DNA of 64,000 nt from Qipengyuania vulgaris (lineage in GTDB: Bacteria; Pseudomonadota; Alphaproteobacteria; Sphingomonadales; Sphingomonadaceae): NCBI GenBank assembly GCA_000756795.1, contig CCSI01000002.1, positions 124,001-188,000 on the forward strand, read 5' to 3'. Both the position numbers and the translations under genes were made by a program. Positions within the stretch are counted from its first letter, which is position 1, and every line of letters starts with the position of its first letter. Positions 1-9,567 of the stretch are shown here, piece after piece. The notes below the pieces were generated by a model. It saw nothing but the letters and a program-made list of their open reading frames with translations. It was not told the origin of the DNA and made no database searches.

Positions 1-1005
1 GAACTTCGCGCCATATTCCGCGCAAGCCCGCCGGTCGGAATAGAGTGCGGCGTCGATAGCCCGGTCGAGGTCTTCCGACAATGCGCCCACGTCATCGGTC
101 ACGATATCGCGCGGCCCAGCGACGGGGAATGCCGCTACGGGAGTCCCGCAAGCGAGCGCCTCAATCATGACGAGGCCGAAAGTGTCGGTGCGGCTGGGGA
201 AGACGAAAACGTCCGCCCCGGCATAGCAGCCTGCAAGTTCCGCCCCCGACTTGCGCCCCATGAAAAGCGCTTCCGGGTATTTGCGCCGCAGCGCCTCCAG
301 CATCGGTCCGTCGCCGACGACAACCTTGCTGCCCGGGTGCTTCGCCTCGAGGAAAGCCTCGATGTTCTTCTCCACCGCGACGCGGCCGACATAGAGCTGG
401 ATGGGACGCGGGAGGTCGGCGAACTCTTCCGGCGGGGTGGCCAGCGGGTCGAAACAGTCGAGGTCGACACCGCGTGTCCAATGGTGGAGCTTGCCGAGCC
501 CGTGCTCGCGCAATTCGGCGCGGATGCTTTCGGTGGCGACCAGCACGCGGCGCGCCGGGCCATGGAACCACTCGATATACTTCCAGAACCAGCGCGCGGG
601 CAGGTGCGTGCGCCGCGCGACATATTCCGGAAATTGCGTGTGGTATGCGGTGGTGAACGGCGTGCCGCTCCGCTCGCAATAGCGCCGTGCCGCCACGCCC
701 AGCGGACCTTCGGTGGCAATGTGGATGGCGCCCGGCGCGAATTCACGCAGTTTGCGAGAAATGGCGCCCGGAGGACTGATTGCCAAGCGGATTTCGGGAT
801 AGGTCGGGCATGGCAGCGAAGCGAACTGGTCGGGCGATACGACCATGACGTCGTGCCCCTGCGCCTTGAGCAGGTCGCAGGTCGTCGTCAGCGTGCGGAC
901 GACGCCATTCATCTGCGGCAGCCAGGCATCGGTGACGATAGCGATGCGTTGCGGAGCCTCGGTGCGGATGCGCGGGGCGGGCATGCCGTCCTCGGGCAAT
1001 TTCAC
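1..1005 (-). CDS. GT4-family glycosyltransferase (3'-truncated by window edge)
   Basis: Reading leftward from about 1005, an open frame runs off the left edge without a stop, so the C-terminus is missing. The visible ~335 residues begin with the GT4-type N-terminal element (IAIVTDAWLPQMNGVVRT) and later show YVGRVAVEKNIEAFL and the sugar-nucleotide site element FPSRTDTFGLVMIEALACGTPV. This is typical of retaining, GT-B fold glycosyltransferases acting on lipid or polysaccharide acceptors at the cytoplasmic membrane. The GTG at 1005-1003 overlaps the upstream gene's TGA (GTGA), suggesting translational coupling. An in-frame ATG at 984 is an alternative start. Its partner is the LpxH-like phosphoesterase directly upstream, so a role in envelope glycolipid synthesis is plausible. 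Acceptor and donor cannot be read from the sequence. Confidence 0.85.
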   Translation of the reverse strand, partial: MKLPEDGMPAPRIRTEAPQRIAIVTDAWLPQMNGVVRTLTTTCDLLKAQGHDVMVVSPDQFASLPCPTYPEIRLAISPPGAISRKLREFAPGAIHIATEGPLGVAARRYCERSGTPFTTAYHTQFPEYVARRTHLPARWFWKYIEWFHGPARRVLVATESIRAELREHGLGKLHHWTRGVDLDCFDPLATPPEEFADLPRPIQLYVGRVAVEKNIEAFLEAKHPGSKVVVGDGPMLEALRRKYPEALFMGRKSGAELAGCYAGADVFVFPSRTDTFGLVMIEALACGTPVAAFPVAGPRDIVTDDVGALSEDLDRAIDAALYSDRRACAEYGAKF

Positions 1006-1889
1006 GCAGCTTCCAGTTCTTTGCCAGCAGCCGCGCTCTCGCGGCTCGCGATTTCGTCTGGCCAGTGGAGCAGTTCCATCGTGCCGTCGAAATGTTCGAC
1101 CAGAGCGTTGCATCCCTCGACCCAGTCTCCGTCGTTGTAATATTCGACCTTGCGGCCCTCATGGATGAAGTCGCGAATTTCGGCGGTGTGGATGTGCCCG
1201 CAGACCACGCCATCGACCCCGCGCTCGCCTGCTGCGCGCGCGACAACTTCTTCATATTTAGAGATAAACTCGACCGCATTCTTGACCTTGTGCTTGGCCG
1301 CCTTGCTGATGGACCAATAGGGCAGGCCCAGAAGCTTGCGCACGCTCGCAACCCAGCCGTTGAGCTTCATCATCGCGTGGTAAAGCGCGTCACCCACGAA
1401 GGCGAGCCAGCGGTGGGCGAGCATGATGGTGTCGAACTCGTCGCCATGCAGCACCATCAGGCGGCGTCCGTCGGCGGTCTCGTGGAAGGCCGCGCGCAGG
1501 ATTTCGACCCCGCCGAAATTCATGCCGCTGAAGGGCCGCACCATCTCGTCGTGATTGCCGGGGATATAGACGATACGCGTGCCGCGTTTCGCGCGCTTGA
1601 GGATGCGCCAGACGATGTCGTTGTGTTCGGGCGGCCAGTAGAACTTCTTCTTCAGCCGCCAGCCGTCGATGATGTCGCCGACGAGGTACATCGTCTCGCT
1701 GTCGGTATGGTCGAGGAAATCGATGAGCAGCTCGGCGTTGCAGCCCTTGGTGCCGAGGTGGACGTCGCTGATCCAGATGGTGCGATACTTGCGCCTTTCG
1801 CCGAGAGTTCGCTCCGGAACGCTGGGCTCGACGGGCGGGAAGCCTGCAACATTGGTGAAGGCGGAAAGGTCTTTGGGCAGCTCACTCAT
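1002..1889 (-). CDS. LpxH-like UDP-2,3-diacylglucosamine diphosphatase family metallophosphoesterase
   Basis: A 295-residue calcineurin-like phosphoesterase. The dinuclear metal motifs are present in order: ISDVHLG, VGDIIDGW, IPGNHDE, VLHGDEFD and VCGHIHTAE. This arrangement matches the COG2908 (LpxH-like) group, which hydrolyses UDP-2,3-diacylglucosamine to lipid X in lipid A synthesis. Many alphaproteobacteria use the unrelated LpxI for that step, so this copy could instead be a paralogue acting on another nucleotide-lipid. The ATG at 1889 is preferred over one ten codons upstream because a GGGGGA ribosome-binding site sits six bases before it. It overlaps the following glycosyltransferase by GTGA, so the two are probably one operon. 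Confidence 0.8.
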   Translation of the reverse strand: MSELPKDLSAFTNVAGFPPVEPSVPERTLGERRKYRTIWISDVHLGTKGCNAELLIDFLDHTDSETMYLVGDIIDGWRLKKKFYWPPEHNDIVWRILKRAKRGTRIVYIPGNHDEMVRPFSGMNFGGVEILRAAFHETADGRRLMVLHGDEFDTIMLAHRWLAFVGDALYHAMMKLNGWVASVRKLLGLPYWSISKAAKHKVKNAVEFISKYEEVVARAAGERGVDGVVCGHIHTAEIRDFIHEGRKVEYYNDGDWVEGCNALVEHFDGTMELLHWPDEIASRESAAAGKELEAA

Positions 1890-1990
1890 GGGATGTCCCC
1901 CGAAGCTTCTTCGGGCCAACCCATGGCAGCGAATTGTTACGGCAGAATCTCGTTTCCGTTACGTTTTCGCGGAATTGCTACAGTCTGGCG

Positions 1991-2980
1991 TCACTCCGCC
2001 GGGCGCACCTCGAGGACGATTTTCCCGATATGCTCGCCTGCCTCCATCCGCTGGTGCGCGGCGCTCACCTCGGCGAGCGGGAAAGTCTTGTCCGTGACCG
2101 GCGCAATCGTGCGGTCTTCGAACAGGGGCCAGGCGTGATTGTAGATTTCGTCCGCCAGCAGCGCCTTGAACTCGTCCGAACGCGGGCGCAGCGTCGAGCC
2201 GGTCATCATCTGCCGCTTGCTCATCAGCTTGGCCATGTTGATTTCGGCCTTGAGCCCGCCGAGCACCGCAATGGTGACATGGCGGCCATCTTCGGCGAGG
2301 CAGTCGAGATTGCGCTGGACATAATCGCCCGACACCATGTCGAGAACGACGTCAGCGCCCTTGCCGCCAGTGAACGACTTCACTTCCTCGACGAAATCCT
2401 GAGTCTTGTAATTGATGGCAAGGTCCGCACCCAACTCGCGGGCAGCGCTGCATTTTTCCTCGCTGCCGGCGGTCGTTATGACGGTCATCTCGAAAGCCTT
2501 GGCGAGCTGGATGGCCATGGTGCCGATACCGCTGGTGCCGCCATGGACGAGCAGTGTCTCGCCATCGGCGGCAAATCCGCGCTCGAAGACATTGTGCCAA
2601 ACGGTGAAGAGCGTTTCGGGAATGGCGGCGGCATCGGCCATGTCCATATGACGCGGCACCGAGAGGCAATGGGCCGAATGCGCGAGGCAATATTCGGCAT
2701 AACCCCCGCCGCTCACCAGCGCGCAGACTTTGCGGTTGAGCATCTCGGGCGCGACGCCCTTGCCCACGGCGACAATCTTGCCCGAAACCTCGAGCCCCGG
2801 AATGGGCGAGGCACCCGGCGGCGGCGGGTAGAAACCCTGCCGCTGGATGACGTCGGGACGGTTCACGCCCGCATGGCTGACCTCGATGAGCACCTGGTTC
2901 TCGCCCGGCTCGGGCACAGGAATTGTTTCAGGCCGGAAAACTTCCGGACCGCCCGGGCTATCGTAACCCATTGCAGTCAT
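1991..2980 (-). CDS. NAD(P)H:quinone oxidoreductase, PIG3-like MDR family
   Basis: A 329-residue medium-chain dehydrogenase/reductase of the zinc-free quinone oxidoreductase type. The N-terminal GroES-like half contains GVNRPDVIQRQGFYPPPPG, and the nucleotide-binding half has VHGGTSGIGTMAIQLAKAF. Members reduce quinones or enals with NADPH in the cytosol. The length from the ATG at 2980 fits the family. In-frame starts at 3037 and further upstream would add a non-conserved leader and lack a good ribosome-binding site, but the 3037 start cannot be excluded. It is divergent from the DUF1192 gene, so the promoters lie within about 3000-3100. Confidence 0.82.
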   Translation of the reverse strand: MTAMGYDSPGGPEVFRPETIPVPEPGENQVLIEVSHAGVNRPDVIQRQGFYPPPPGASPIPGLEVSGKIVAVGKGVAPEMLNRKVCALVSGGGYAEYCLAHSAHCLSVPRHMDMADAAAIPETLFTVWHNVFERGFAADGETLLVHGGTSGIGTMAIQLAKAFEMTVITTAGSEEKCSAARELGADLAINYKTQDFVEEVKSFTGGKGADVVLDMVSGDYVQRNLDCLAEDGRHVTIAVLGGLKAEINMAKLMSKRQMMTGSTLRPRSDEFKALLADEIYNHAWPLFEDRTIAPVTDKTFPLAEVSAAHQRMEAGEHIGKIVLEVRPAE

Positions 2981-3102
2981 TGTCGTTGGTAAGCCAGTCG
3001 CCAAAAGAGCCCCCTGATAGCCTGACGTCGTCGCCATTTCGAACGGTGCATTAACTTGTGGCCGTGTTGACAGCAACCGGGCTGCGGTGGATTGTGGAGG
3101 GC

Positions 3103-3303
3103 ATGGAAGACGACGACCGTCCACGCCCGAGGGGCGATGCCGCGAGCAAGCTCGCCGGCGAGGACCTCGGCCCCTATTCGCAGGACGAATTGCAGGAGCG
3201 CATAGCCCTGCTCGAAGCCGAAATTGCGCGCGTGGAATCGCACCGGTTGAAGGCCGCGGCGCACCGCGATGCCGCCGAAGCGCTCTTCGGGCGAAAGGAC
3301 TAG
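3103..3303 (+). CDS. DUF1192 family small protein
   Basis: A 66-residue protein matching the alphaproteobacterial DUF1192 family: an acidic N-terminus, a central AGEDLGPYSQDELQERI element and a C-terminal helix LLEAEIARVESHRLKAAAHR. It has no membrane segment and is probably a short coiled coil. The function is unknown. The ATG at 3103 follows GGAGGG closely; a longer GTG-initiated frame from 3058 is possible but less likely. It lies 130 bases upstream of clpA in the same direction, separated by a candidate heat-shock promoter. Confidence 0.75.
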   Translation: MEDDDRPRPRGDAASKLAGEDLGPYSQDELQERIALLEAEIARVESHRLKAAAHRDAAEALFGRKD

Positions 3304-3316
3304 GGCCGGTGGGGGG

Positions 3317-3345
3317 CCTTCAAACCTGCCGCCACGCCCCCATAT
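3317..3345 (+). promoter_or_regulatory. candidate RpoH (sigma-32-like) promoter of clpA
   Basis: CCTTCAA at 3317-3323 followed after 14 bases by CCCCATAT at 3338-3345 closely resembles the heat-shock consensus CTTGAA-N13-17-CCCCAT. It lies about 90 bases upstream of the clpA start, and clpA is heat-inducible in other bacteria. The match is read by eye. Confidence 0.5.
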
Positions 3346-3365
3346 CTTCGGAACATACAGCTTTG

Positions 3366-3386
3366 GCTAACCTTCATAAGGTAGCC
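3366..3386 (+). other. imperfect inverted repeat in the clpA leader
   Basis: GCTAACCTT-CA-TAAGGTAGC forms an inverted repeat whose arms pair with one bulged A (core ACCTT-CAT-AAGGT at 3370-3382). It sits downstream of the candidate heat-shock promoter and 47 bases before the clpA start. It could be an operator or a short RNA hairpin in the 5' leader. Confidence 0.35.
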
Positions 3387-3433
3387 TGTCTTTATCTCGC
3401 AATGCAGCGAGCCCTTCGGAAAGCAGAGACCTG

Positions 3434-5842
<2,409 letters not shown>

Positions 5843-5866
5843 GCTATAGTGCCAAGAAAAGAGCAA

Positions 5867-5896
5867 GGGGTCGGCGTCTGCCGGCCCCTTTTCGTT
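5867..5896 (+). terminator. intrinsic terminator after clpA
   Basis: The arms GGGGTCGGC (5867-5875) and GCCGGCCCC (5880-5888) pair with one G-T wobble around a 4-base loop and are followed by TTTTCGTTT. It sits 25 bases after the clpA stop. Confidence 0.8.
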
Positions 5897-5969
5897 TCCC
5901 ATAGCCAGCTTCTTGCCCTTCCGCCCCTTAAATCATAGGTTCGCGCCCATCTCGGGGGGCAAGGCGGCC

Positions 5970-6887
5970 ATGTCGGTTCTGGAAGTAAGCAATCTCGTCA
6001 AGCGCTTCGGCGATGTGGTGGCGGTCAACGATTTATCCTTTGCAGTCGCGCCCGGCGAAATCTTCGGATTCCTCGGCGGCAATGGCGCTGGCAAGACCAC
6101 TACGCTGCGCATGGTGCTCGATATCATCCGCCCGACCTCGGGCAATATCTCGGTCCTTGGCGCGGCTCCCGACCGAAGGCAGTCCAACGCGATCGGTTTC
6201 CTGCCTGAAGAGCGCGGCCTTTATTCCGCGATGAGCGCCATCGACACCATCGTTTATTTCGGCCGACTGAAGGGCATGGATACGTCCACGGCGAAGGCTC
6301 GCGGCATGGAATTGCTCGAGCGCTTCGACCTCGCCGAGCGCGCCAAGAGCGATATCGGCGATATGTCCAAGGGTATGGCGCAGAAAGTCCAGCTCGCGAC
6401 CAGCCTCGTCAACCAGCCCGAACTCCTGATGCTCGACGAACCCTTTTCAGGTCTCGACCCGGTCAACCAGGGGCTGCTCGAGAACGAAATCCTGCGCGCA
6501 TCCGAGCGCGGGGCGGCGGTGGTCTTCTCCACCCACGTCATGCAGCATGCCGAGCGGCTGTGCGACCGCCTGCTGCTGCTACGCAAGGGTCGCAAGCGGT
6601 TCGAAGGCACACTGGAGCAGGCACGGGCGCAATTGCCCGCCCATATCGCTGTCGTCTCTAACGCCGATATCTCGGCGCTGCCCGGCGTCCACTCGGCCGA
6701 AGCTGTCGGCAAGGGCGAGGACGGATGGCAGGAATGGCACGTCGAACTGGACCCGGGGGTACAACCTGAAAGCGTGCTCGAACATTGTTCGACCTCCGGT
6801 ATCGCCTTGCGGCAGTGGAACGAGCACCGCGCGAGCCTGCACGATATCTTCGTCGAGCTTGTCGGCGGTGAGGGGGTTGAAGAATGA
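5970..6887 (+). CDS. ABC-2 type exporter ATP-binding subunit (NatA-like)
   Basis: A 305-residue ABC ATPase with Walker A GGNGAGKTT at residues 36-44, signature DMSKGMAQKVQLA and Walker B LLMLDEPFSGLDP, plus a C-terminal extension of the DUF4162 type found in NatA-like exporters. It powers the permease encoded directly downstream. The ATG at 5970 is chosen because it begins the conserved MSVLEVSNLVKRFG; an upstream in-frame ATG at 5913 would add a non-conserved leader. It overlaps the permease start by ATGATGA. The substrate (sodium, antibiotic or lipid) cannot be inferred. Confidence 0.9.
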   Translation: MSVLEVSNLVKRFGDVVAVNDLSFAVAPGEIFGFLGGNGAGKTTTLRMVLDIIRPTSGNISVLGAAPDRRQSNAIGFLPEERGLYSAMSAIDTIVYFGRLKGMDTSTAKARGMELLERFDLAERAKSDIGDMSKGMAQKVQLATSLVNQPELLMLDEPFSGLDPVNQGLLENEILRASERGAAVVFSTHVMQHAERLCDRLLLLRKGRKRFEGTLEQARAQLPAHIAVVSNADISALPGVHSAEAVGKGEDGWQEWHVELDPGVQPESVLEHCSTSGIALRQWNEHRASLHDIFVELVGGEGVEE

Positions 6888-8371
6888 TGAGCAATATCCT
6901 TCTCGTCGCCCGGCGCGAGTTTCGCCAGATCCTTGCGCTCAAGAGCTTCTGGCTCACGCTCCTCATCCTCCCCGTCGCGCTGGCATTGGGGCCCATATTA
7001 ACCAGCACATTGGGCAGCGACGAGCCGACCCGCGTGATCGTGGTCGACCGCTCCTCCGCCGATGTCGCTGCCAAGCTGGAAAACCGCTTCACGCTTGAAG
7101 ATGACCGGAACACGCTGCGCCAGCTCTCGCGTTATGTGCAGCGGCACGATCTGCAGGAAGCCGACCCGCAGGCCGCATGGTCCCAGCACGACCGCTGGTA
7201 TACGGAAGCCGATGTGGCAAATTTCCGGGCCGAAAATGGTGTCGAGGGCGCCATCGCGGCCATCGACGCCGTCCGTAAAGAAGACACGCCCGAGTTCGAG
7301 CCTGATAATCCCAGCTTTGAATTCCTCCCCGTCCCATCCGCGCTCGAAGGCGTGGAAGGCGAAGCATTTGGCGAGGCCGCGCGCACGCTGTTCGACAGCG
7401 ATGCCGACGATGCTCCCGAAATGATTGTCCTCGTCGATAAGAATTATCCCGAAGTGCCGCGCATCGCACTCTATGCCGCGAACCAGCCGCGCTCCAGTTT
7501 TGTCCAGACGATGCAGGAGGTACTCACGCAGGACCTGCGCGATTATGAGGCGGCTGCGCAGGGCCTGACACCCGATCAGGCCACCAACATACAGAATGCC
7601 GCTCCGCAGATTGCCGTATCCACCCCGCCGCCGGGTGATGGCGCGCGCGAGGCGCTGCTGGTCCGCTCCATCGTCCCGCTGGCACTGTCCTATATCCTGA
7701 TGATGAGCCTCATGCTGTCGGGCAGCTGGATGCTGCAGGGCAGTGTCGAGGAGCGCTCCAACAAGCTGCTTGAATCGCTGCTCGCCTGCATCCGGCCCGA
7801 AGAGCTGATGTACGGTAAGCTCATTGGCAGCCTCGCCGTGGGCTTACTGATGATACTTGTGTGGGCGGGCTGCGCCGCAATTGCGGCCTATGCGACGCAG
7901 GGCGTTATTGCGGATATGATCCGACCGGCGCTTGAACCGGTCTCGTCGCCGGGGATCATCCTTGCCATACTCTATTTCTTCATCGCGGGATACATCGGCA
8001 TTTCGGCCATCTTCGTCGCCATCGGCGCGATGGTCGATTCGATGAGCGAGGCGCAGGGCTATCTCATGCCGGTTCTGCTCGCCATTCTCCTGCCGATCAC
8101 TTTCCTCCTGCAGGCAATCCTCGCCGGCCAGGGCGGCTTCGTGGTCGACCTTCTGACCTGGATACCACTCTGGACCCCCTTCGCAGTGCTCGCCCGGCTG
8201 GGAATGGGTATCGAGACCTGGGTACTTGTCGGTTCGGGCGTGCTGCTTGCCATCGCGATCGCGGTCGAGATGATCTTCATTGGCCGTCTCTTCCGCGCCA
8301 GCCTGCTGGCCACCGGACAGAAGCCGACCCTGAAGCGCGTGCTCGACCGTTTTCGGGCGCGCCCGCAATGA
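6884..8371 (+). CDS. ABC-2 type exporter permease (NatB-like)
   Basis: A 495-residue inner-membrane protein. One N-terminal membrane segment (FWLTLLILPVALALGPIL) is followed by a large periplasmic domain of about 230 residues. A cluster of C-terminal helices starts around IVPLALSYILMMSLMLSG and includes the family element EERSNKLLESLLACIRPEELMYGK. This is the ABC2_membrane_3 / NatB architecture. Its start overlaps the ATPase stop, so the two subunits are co-translated. The operon ends here without an evident terminator. Confidence 0.88.
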   Translation: MMSNILLVARREFRQILALKSFWLTLLILPVALALGPILTSTLGSDEPTRVIVVDRSSADVAAKLENRFTLEDDRNTLRQLSRYVQRHDLQEADPQAAWSQHDRWYTEADVANFRAENGVEGAIAAIDAVRKEDTPEFEPDNPSFEFLPVPSALEGVEGEAFGEAARTLFDSDADDAPEMIVLVDKNYPEVPRIALYAANQPRSSFVQTMQEVLTQDLRDYEAAAQGLTPDQATNIQNAAPQIAVSTPPPGDGAREALLVRSIVPLALSYILMMSLMLSGSWMLQGSVEERSNKLLESLLACIRPEELMYGKLIGSLAVGLLMILVWAGCAAIAAYATQGVIADMIRPALEPVSSPGIILAILYFFIAGYIGISAIFVAIGAMVDSMSEAQGYLMPVLLAILLPITFLLQAILAGQGGFVVDLLTWIPLWTPFAVLARLGMGIETWVLVGSGVLLAIAIAVEMIFIGRLFRASLLATGQKPTLKRVLDRFRARPQ

Positions 8372-8412
8372 GCTGACGGGAACGCATTGGACCGCGCCGG
8401 CTTGAATCGGCG

Positions 8413-9444
8413 ATGGCCGCGCCTTTTTCCTGGATAAAGCCCGAACCGCACGGGATATACATCCCGCCCGCCGATTGCTGGGTCGATCCCAGCCGCGCGG
8501 TGGACAATGCGCTCGTCACCCACGGCCATGCCGACCATGCACGCGGCGGCCACGGCCAGACCGTCGCCACGCCCGAAACGCTCGCGATAATGGAATTGCG
8601 CTATCGTACGGGTGCAGAAGACGATGCGGGCGAAATCCCGCACAAGGCGGTGCCGGTCGAATATAGCGAGACGATCCGCCTCAAGGGCGGTGTCGATGCG
8701 ACATACATCCCTGCGGGCCATGTGCTTGGCAGCGCGCAAATCCTGCTCGAGCATGCCGGCGAGCGGGTCATCGTGACCGGCGACTACAAGCGCCGCGCCG
8801 ACCCCACATGCCCGCCGTTCGAGGTGACGGCCTGCGACATCTTCATCACCGAGGCGACCTTCGGCCTTCCCGTATTCGAGCATCCGCCCATCGAGGAGGA
8901 AATGCGCAAGCTCTTGGGCCGGCTGGCAGCGCATCCCGACCGCTGCGTGCTCGTCGGGGCCTATGCGCTGGGAAAGGCGCAGCGCGTCATCGCCGAATTG
9001 CGCAGCGCGGGGCACGAGGAGCCCATCTACCTCCACGGTGCGATGGAAAAGATGTGCCGCCTCTACGAGGAGCACGGGGTCAATCTCGGCGAATTGCGCC
9101 TGGTTGCCGACGCGAAGAAGGACGATTTGCGCGGCCATATCGTCATCAGTCCGCCATCGGCCTTGAACGACCGCTGGAGCCGCCGCCTGCCCGAACCCAT
9201 CACTGCCATGGCGAGCGGCTGGATGCGCGTCCGCCAGCGCGCCCGCCAGCGCAATGTCGAACTGCCGCTGGTTATTTCCGACCATGCCGACTGGAGCGAA
9301 CTCACCCGCACCATCCTCGAAGTCGACGCGCAGGAGAATTGGATTACCCACGGCCGCGAGGATGCGCTGCTGAGGTGGTGCCAACTCCACCAGCGAAGGG
9401 CCAAGGCGCTCGCTTTGGTGGGTTACGAGGATGAAGATGATTGA
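8413..9444 (+). CDS. ligase-associated DNA exonuclease (metallo-beta-lactamase / beta-CASP fold)
   Basis: A 343-residue metallo-beta-lactamase-fold nuclease. The metal-binding HxHxDH motif is THGHADHA (His37, His39, Asp41, His42), with later metal-ligand regions IPAGHVLGSA, VTGDYKRR and a C-terminal SDHADW. This matches the exonuclease that bacteria often encode beside an ATP-dependent DNA ligase and an Lhr-like helicase in a DNA-repair cassette. The ligase is the next gene, but the helicase and the small PdeM-type phosphoesterase are not in the window. The ATG at 8413 gives a normal family length. Confidence 0.9.
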   Translation: MAAPFSWIKPEPHGIYIPPADCWVDPSRAVDNALVTHGHADHARGGHGQTVATPETLAIMELRYRTGAEDDAGEIPHKAVPVEYSETIRLKGGVDATYIPAGHVLGSAQILLEHAGERVIVTGDYKRRADPTCPPFEVTACDIFITEATFGLPVFEHPPIEEEMRKLLGRLAAHPDRCVLVGAYALGKAQRVIAELRSAGHEEPIYLHGAMEKMCRLYEEHGVNLGELRLVADAKKDDLRGHIVISPPSALNDRWSRRLPEPITAMASGWMRVRQRARQRNVELPLVISDHADWSELTRTILEVDAQENWITHGREDALLRWCQLHQRRAKALALVGYEDEDD

Positions 9445-9460
9445 GGCGGGTGTAGCGGCT

Positions 9461-9541
9461 GTCCTTCGACAAGCTCAGGACAAACGGGCCTGGGTCCAAG
9501 AGCCTATTCCGACATCCGTTCGCACTGAGCCTGTCGAAGTG
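9461..9541. repeat. REP-like inverted repeat pair, copy 1
   Basis: A forward unit at 9461-9487 (CCTTCGACAAGCTCAGGAC core) and an inverted unit at 9516-9541 (core CTGAGCCTGTCGAAG) face each other across 28 bases. Both units carry the same CTTCGACA(A/G)GCTCAG core and end in an AACGG-type tail. The same unit recurs near 45.8 kb. This pattern resembles the REP/BIME elements scattered between genes in alphaproteobacterial genomes. Here it fills the gap between the exonuclease and ligase genes. Confidence 0.8.
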
Positions 9542-9567
9542 CAGGCACCTCGGTGGACGCAAGCCTG

